From Candidatus Zixiibacteriota bacterium (lineage in GTDB: Bacteria > Zixibacteria > MSB-5A5 > GN15 > FEB-12): DNA of 9,389 nucleotides. Of the stretch, positions 6,214-9,389 are shown in pieces. Position numbers and translations under genes: made by a program. The notes beneath the pieces were generated by a model. That model saw only the letters and a program-made list of their open reading frames with translations, ran no database searches and was not told the origin of the DNA. Position 1 is the stretch's first letter, and every line of letters starts with the position of its first letter. Location of the stretch: assembly GCA_003641405.1 (NCBI GenBank), contig QNAF01000084.1:1-9389 (forward strand), in the 5' to 3' direction.

Positions 6214-7851
6214 ATGTTTACCAGAGCGTTTCGAATAAGTATTGCCGCCGCGATTTTGATCGTGGCACTGGCTTCGCTGGGACCGGCGCAGTCAATAGAT
6301 CGCGACTACGGCGACTACAATCGTGCCAAAGTCGATCGGTATCTCGATGTAGAGATCTGGACGGATCGGTACGACGGTGAGTACTACGAGGGCGATAACA
6401 TTGTTATCCAATTCCGTGTAAACCGTGACGCTTTTGTGGTGATCTACTCAATCGACACTCGCGGGCGCGTCAACCTTCTCTATCCTGAAGACGAAGGAAC
6501 CGACAACTTCGTCTATGGTGGCGTGACCAACAGCCTGCCCGGTCCCGATGATCGTTACGATCTGACAGTTTCCGGACCGGAGGGTTTTGAGAACATTCAG
6601 ATCATTGCCTCGCGGGAGCGTTTCCCCATTCCGGACTGGTACCGTAACTCCGGTCTCATTTGCGAATGGGATGATCGTATGGAATTCATGGATGATCTCA
6701 ACGAAGCTCACTTCGTGCGCTATGGAGGCCAGCGTTTCGCTTATGATCGAGCGGCGATCTACGTGAACGAATGGGAGGAGGATTACTATCGTCCGGTCTA
6801 CTGGCCCCGCTATAATAGCTGGACCGTCTACGGCAACTGCTATATCGACTACCCCTGGGGTTCTACGGTATATGTCAACGGTATCTACTGGGGATGTGCC
6901 CCTCTGTACGTGCCGCGAATTGCTATCGGCTGGCACACAGTTACGATTTACGACTACCGCGGATGGTGCTGGGAATCAGATTTCCACGTGAGTCGGTATA
7001 ACACGGTTGTGTTCAATCATACGATTATTAATACAAGTTCCGGCACGAAATCGAAGTACAAGGAAGTCCGTGCGGTAGGTTACAGGGATCCGGTCAAGCA
7101 CGGCTATCCCAACTATAAAGTGGCCAAGAAAGCGACCAGTAAGGCCTCAGTCTCCGGCAAGCTGAGCCGTACGGGATCAGGCGCATCTTCGAAGACTGTA
7201 GCCTCAAACTTCAAATCGCCACCCAAGAAATATGTTCGCGGGTCAGCCGAACTGGTCAAGACGGATCGAGGATACGAAACCGACGCATCATCAGCGACCT
7301 TTGTTACCAAGAAGCGTTCGAGCAAAATCGGTTCCACTCAGCGCAGTCAGAACAAAACGAGCGCTACGAACAGTACCAGATCTTCCCAGAAGGGCAAGTC
7401 CGGTTCGTATCAGAAGAGTGATGCCAATGACAACTCTAATCGCGGTTCGACTGGTGGTTCATACGATCGATCGTCCGGGAAAAGCAGCAAACAGAAGTCG
7501 GAGTCATCGGATTACTACCAGAAGAAGAGTAGTTCGAAGAGTTCAGGCCGAAGCACCAAAGCCACCTCAAAATCAACTAATCGCGATAAGGGCGAATCCT
7601 CAAAGCGCATAAAACAGTCCTCCGACAAACGGGATCGCGGAAGCAGCCGAGAGAAGAGCGTCGCCCCTAAATCGAGAAACTCAGAGAGGAAGTCGTCCGG
7701 CAAGGTGAAACAGGAATCAAAGAAATCACCGACCCCAAAATCGCAGGCGCCGAAAGTGAAATCTGCACCCAAGCAAGCACCCGAAAAGAAAGCTGCTCCC
7801 ACGAATGAGAAGAAAACCTCCGGTGTGAGCAAAAAGAAAGGTCGCAGATAG
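6214..7851 (+). CDS. Exported DUF4384 + PEGA-like protein with a long basic Lys/Ser-rich tail
   Basis: The 545-aa product has a signal peptide (1-25, ending GPA before QS). Residues ~45-135 match the DUF4384 pattern: YEGDNIVIQFRVNRDAFVVI, then VNLLYPEDEG, then the turn SLPGPDDRYDLTVSGPEG and a final IIAS. DUF4384 domains are extracytoplasmic beta domains of unclear function. Residues ~208-260 resemble a PEGA domain: CYIDYPWGSTVYVNGIYWG, APLYVP and IGWHTVTIYDYRGW. PEGA domains are common on envelope proteins. From ~275 to the end the sequence is low-complexity, rich in Lys, Ser, Arg, Thr and Gln, with Pro/Ala/Lys repeats after ~500; it is strongly basic and predicted disordered. Such a tail could bind peptidoglycan-linked or acidic polymers, or the acidic tail of the upstream lipoprotein, but this is speculation. 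AAGGAG at 6201-6206 sets the start. Confidence 0.87.
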   Translation: MFTRAFRISIAAAILIVALASLGPAQSIDRDYGDYNRAKVDRYLDVEIWTDRYDGEYYEGDNIVIQFRVNRDAFVVIYSIDTRGRVNLLYPEDEGTDNFVYGGVTNSLPGPDDRYDLTVSGPEGFENIQIIASRERFPIPDWYRNSGLICEWDDRMEFMDDLNEAHFVRYGGQRFAYDRAAIYVNEWEEDYYRPVYWPRYNSWTVYGNCYIDYPWGSTVYVNGIYWGCAPLYVPRIAIGWHTVTIYDYRGWCWESDFHVSRYNTVVFNHTIINTSSGTKSKYKEVRAVGYRDPVKHGYPNYKVAKKATSKASVSGKLSRTGSGASSKTVASNFKSPPKKYVRGSAELVKTDRGYETDASSATFVTKKRSSKIGSTQRSQNKTSATNSTRSSQKGKSGSYQKSDANDNSNRGSTGGSYDRSSGKSSKQKSESSDYYQKKSSSKSSGRSTKATSKSTNRDKGESSKRIKQSSDKRDRGSSREKSVAPKSRNSERKSSGKVKQESKKSPTPKSQAPKVKSAPKQAPEKKAAPTNEKKTSGVSKKKGRR

Positions 7852-7874
7852 GAAGCAGAAGCAATAGGAACCCG

Positions 7875-7901
7875 TGAGAACAAACTTGTTGGCGGTTCTC
7901 A
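7875..7901 (+). other. Intercistronic hairpin before the small lysine-rich gene
   Basis: TGAGAAC (7875-7881) pairs with GTTCTCA (7895-7901) around a 13-base loop. It lies in the 74-base gap between the DUF4384/PEGA gene and the lysine-rich gene, with no T-run after it. It may protect or process the operon mRNA rather than end it. Confidence 0.45.
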
Positions 7902-7925
7902 TCGTTGATATGTTAGGGATAGATT

Positions 7926-8216
7926 ATGAGTAGGTTGATTATATATTTGATCTGTGTTCTTTTCTCGTTTGTAGCCTGCGGAGGTGTACAGGCGGTAGAG
8001 AAGAAGAAGAAAGACAGCACCAAGACCACAAAGACAATCAAGAAGAAACCGACCAAACCTGCTCCGTCCACGCCCAAGAAAACCCCTTCAAAGAAGAAAT
8101 ACGATACCTTCATCGACAAGAACAAGAACGGTATTGATGACCGCCAGGAAAAGTTTATCAAGAAGAAGAAGTCTTCCACAAAAAAGAAAACGCCGACGAT
8201 TCCAAAGAAACCATAG
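7926..8216 (+). CDS. Small exported lysine-rich protein with one calcium-loop motif
   Basis: The 96-aa product starts with an export signal. Residues 1-19 are hydrophobic with Cys18 in an imperfect lipobox (FVAC), and VQA (21-23) offers a normal signal-peptidase site, so lipidation is uncertain. Residues 25-96 contain 27 lysines in 72 positions, arranged in KKK/KKKK blocks separated by Thr, Ser and Pro. In the middle, DKNKNGIDDRQE (64-75) has Asp, Asn, Asn, Gly, Asp and Glu at the ligand positions 1, 3, 5, 6, 9 and 12 of a dockerin/EF-hand-like calcium loop. Only one such loop is present, so it may bind calcium weakly or in a dimer. AGGGA (7915-7919) lies six bases before the ATG. It is the last gene before the terminator at 8250-8274. 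The basic tail echoes that of the gene upstream. I do not recognise the family. Confidence 0.82.
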   Translation: MSRLIIYLICVLFSFVACGGVQAVEKKKKDSTKTTKTIKKKPTKPAPSTPKKTPSKKKYDTFIDKNKNGIDDRQEKFIKKKKSSTKKKTPTIPKKP

Positions 8217-8249
8217 CAGAACGAGCAAGAAATCCTGCAACAGACTTTC

Positions 8250-8274
8250 AAACCGCCCGATTCGGGCGGTTTTT
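8250..8274 (+). terminator. Intrinsic terminator ending the envelope gene cluster
   Basis: AAACCGCCC pairs with GGGCGGTTT around a GATTC loop (8250-8272), and the Ts continue to 8274. It lies 33 bases after the stop of the lysine-rich gene and separates the cluster from hrcA. Confidence 0.92.
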
Positions 8275-8307
8275 CTTTGGGATTGGCGCTAAAGTTATCA
8301 TTTAGAC

Positions 8308-8336
8308 TTGACGAATTGACTATAATGTATTACATA
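8308..8336 (+). promoter_or_regulatory. Candidate sigma-70-type promoter for hrcA
   Basis: TTGACG (8308-8313) and TACATA (8331-8336) are 17 bases apart. A perfect TATAAT at 8321-8326 lies in the same AT-rich stretch but lacks a well-spaced -35. Either would give a leader containing the dyad at 8356-8376. Confidence 0.45.
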
Positions 8337-8355
8337 TTGTCTATCCTGTCATGCG

Positions 8356-8376
8356 TGACTGCCATAATGGCAGTCA
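8356..8376 (+). promoter_or_regulatory. Perfect 21-bp dyad in the hrcA leader (not CIRCE)
   Basis: TGACTGCCAT (8356-8365) and ATGGCAGTCA (8367-8376) flank a single A, ending 19 bases before the hrcA ATG. This is where a CIRCE element would be expected, but neither the CIRCE half-site TTAGCACTC nor its 9-base spacing is present. It could be a non-standard HrcA operator, the site of another repressor, or an RNA hairpin. It does not cover the likely ribosome site, which argues against a simple RNA thermometer. Confidence 0.65.
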
Positions 8377-8395
8377 TTTGAAAGTGATTTAGCTG

Positions 8396-9389
8396 ATGGC
8401 GTTTGAAAACTTATCAGAACGAGAAAAGCAGATTCTTGCCAATCTGATCAACCACTATATAGGTACGGCTGATCCGGTCGGTTCAAGAGTGATCGCCAAT
8501 AAGTTCAAGATGGGGCTGTCTTCGGCAACAATCAGAAACACGCTTCAGGATCTCGAGGAGCTTGGTCTGGTAGAACAACCGCATACATCTGCAGGGCGCG
8601 TGCCCACAGACATTGGTTATAGAGTCTACGTGGATTGTTTGCTTAGACCTGACATGCTCTCTGAAGATGAGAAGAAGTATATCAAGCAGGGAATCCTCAA
8701 AGAGGGTAAGGGTGTCAGGGAGGTCCTTGGTCAGACAGCAAAACTGTTGGGCGAGGTTACCAGTCAGTTAGGAATCAGTATCGCGCCACGATTCGAAGTT
8801 GGCATACTGAAAGACATCAGACTTATTTCAGTGGCCGAAGGTCGCCTGATGGTGATTGTCATAGTGCGCTCAGGTCTGGCTCGATCTCTGATTCTGGAAG
8901 TTGAGGCGGCAATCTCTGTCGATGTTATTCAGGAAGTTGAGGCTTACCTGAACGAGCGGCTTCGCGGCCTGTCTCTTTCTGAGATCAGGGACACGATATC
9001 AAAGCGTCTGGCTGATGTTTCAGGCAAAGCCCGACTGATCAAGCTGGTGATTGACTCCAAGGACAAGATATGGGCGGAAGATCGTGGCGATGATCTGCTC
9101 ATCTCCGGTAAGGAGAACCTTCTGGTTATGCCGGAGTTCGCCAGTCATGAGAAACTCCTTGCGATGTTGCGAGTTCTGGATGACGGCAAGGTTCTTTCGG
9201 ATTTTCTGGACCAAGTTCAGGACGAGAATTTGATAATAACAATCGGGCGCGAAAGCGCGGTTAGCGAAATCATAAACTGTTCGTTGGTGACGGCATCTTA
9301 CCGTGTTGGCAAGATACATGGCACGGTCGGGATCATTGGCCCGACACGACTTCCGTACAATAAGGCGGTTTCAATTGTGCAGTACACAG
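8396..9389 (+). CDS. hrcA: Heat-inducible transcription repressor HrcA, C-terminus cut by window edge
   Basis: HrcA represses heat-shock genes by binding CIRCE operators, with its activity tuned by GroEL. The 331 visible residues cover nearly the whole protein (family length about 340-350). The N-terminal winged helix (~6-80) has LSEREKQIL, DPVGSR, LSSATIRNTLQDLEELGLVE, and QPHTSAGRVPTDIGYRVYVD. The last part of the visible sequence carries the family signature CSLVTASYRV, GKIHGTVGIIGPTRLPYNKAV and SIVQYT. No stop codon appears before the edge. The ATG is preceded only by a weak AAGTGA (8382-8387). grpE, dnaK and dnaJ often follow hrcA and may lie beyond the edge. The leader has an unusual dyad in place of CIRCE. 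Confidence 0.96.
   Translation, partial: MAFENLSEREKQILANLINHYIGTADPVGSRVIANKFKMGLSSATIRNTLQDLEELGLVEQPHTSAGRVPTDIGYRVYVDCLLRPDMLSEDEKKYIKQGILKEGKGVREVLGQTAKLLGEVTSQLGISIAPRFEVGILKDIRLISVAEGRLMVIVIVRSGLARSLILEVEAAISVDVIQEVEAYLNERLRGLSLSEIRDTISKRLADVSGKARLIKLVIDSKDKIWAEDRGDDLLISGKENLLVMPEFASHEKLLAMLRVLDDGKVLSDFLDQVQDENLIITIGRESAVSEIINCSLVTASYRVGKIHGTVGIIGPTRLPYNKAVSIVQYT

Noticed and set aside
6448..6936. Minus-strand open frame of 162 codons inside the DUF4384/PEGA gene
   Set aside because: It is antisense to the conserved DUF4384 and PEGA-like coding region, with no independent support.

Overview
The window looks like a chromosomal segment of a diderm bacterium with roughly balanced base composition. 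The envelope proteins (an outer-membrane beta-barrel, an FN3 lipoprotein, a DUF4384/PEGA-like protein), a sigma-54 activator and hrcA together suggest the FCB group or a related candidate phylum such as Zixibacteria. That placement is inference from protein style only. I see no transposase, phage gene, CRISPR array, tRNA or rRNA.

Minus strand, 1-2750: a purine-biosynthesis pair, purD then purE, overlapping by 4 bases. It is followed after a short gap by a secreted TPR-repeat protein that runs off the left edge. purD and the TPR gene each have a plausible sigma-70-type promoter.

Divergent intergenic region, 2689-3012: the purD promoter, a ~96-bp imperfect inverted repeat outside both predicted transcripts, and a good TTGACA promoter with a 5' UTR hairpin for the next gene.

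Plus strand, 3013-5148: a 230-aa outer-membrane beta-barrel protein closed by a strong intrinsic terminator, then a complete NtrC-family sigma-54 activator (receiver, AAA+, Fis-type HTH).

Plus strand, 5149-8274: this is the most interesting part. The 178-bp gap after the activator gene holds a dyad with an extra half-site in the usual enhancer position, then a close match to a -24/-12 (sigma-54) promoter. Three envelope genes follow before a strong terminator: an FN3 lipoprotein with an acidic tail, a DUF4384 + PEGA-like protein with a ~265-residue Lys/Ser-rich tail, and a 96-aa lysine-rich protein with one calcium-loop motif. My reading is that the activator controls this unit, giving a compact and apparently undescribed sigma-54-driven envelope module. 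This is a hypothesis from sequence alone.

Plus strand, 8275-9389: promoter region and nearly all of hrcA (heat-shock repressor), cut by the right edge. No CIRCE element is present; a different perfect 21-bp dyad lies in the leader. Three perfect odd-length dyads with a one-base centre (5270-5290, 6184-6200, 8356-8376) each precede a start codon. Two of them share a core with compensating base changes.
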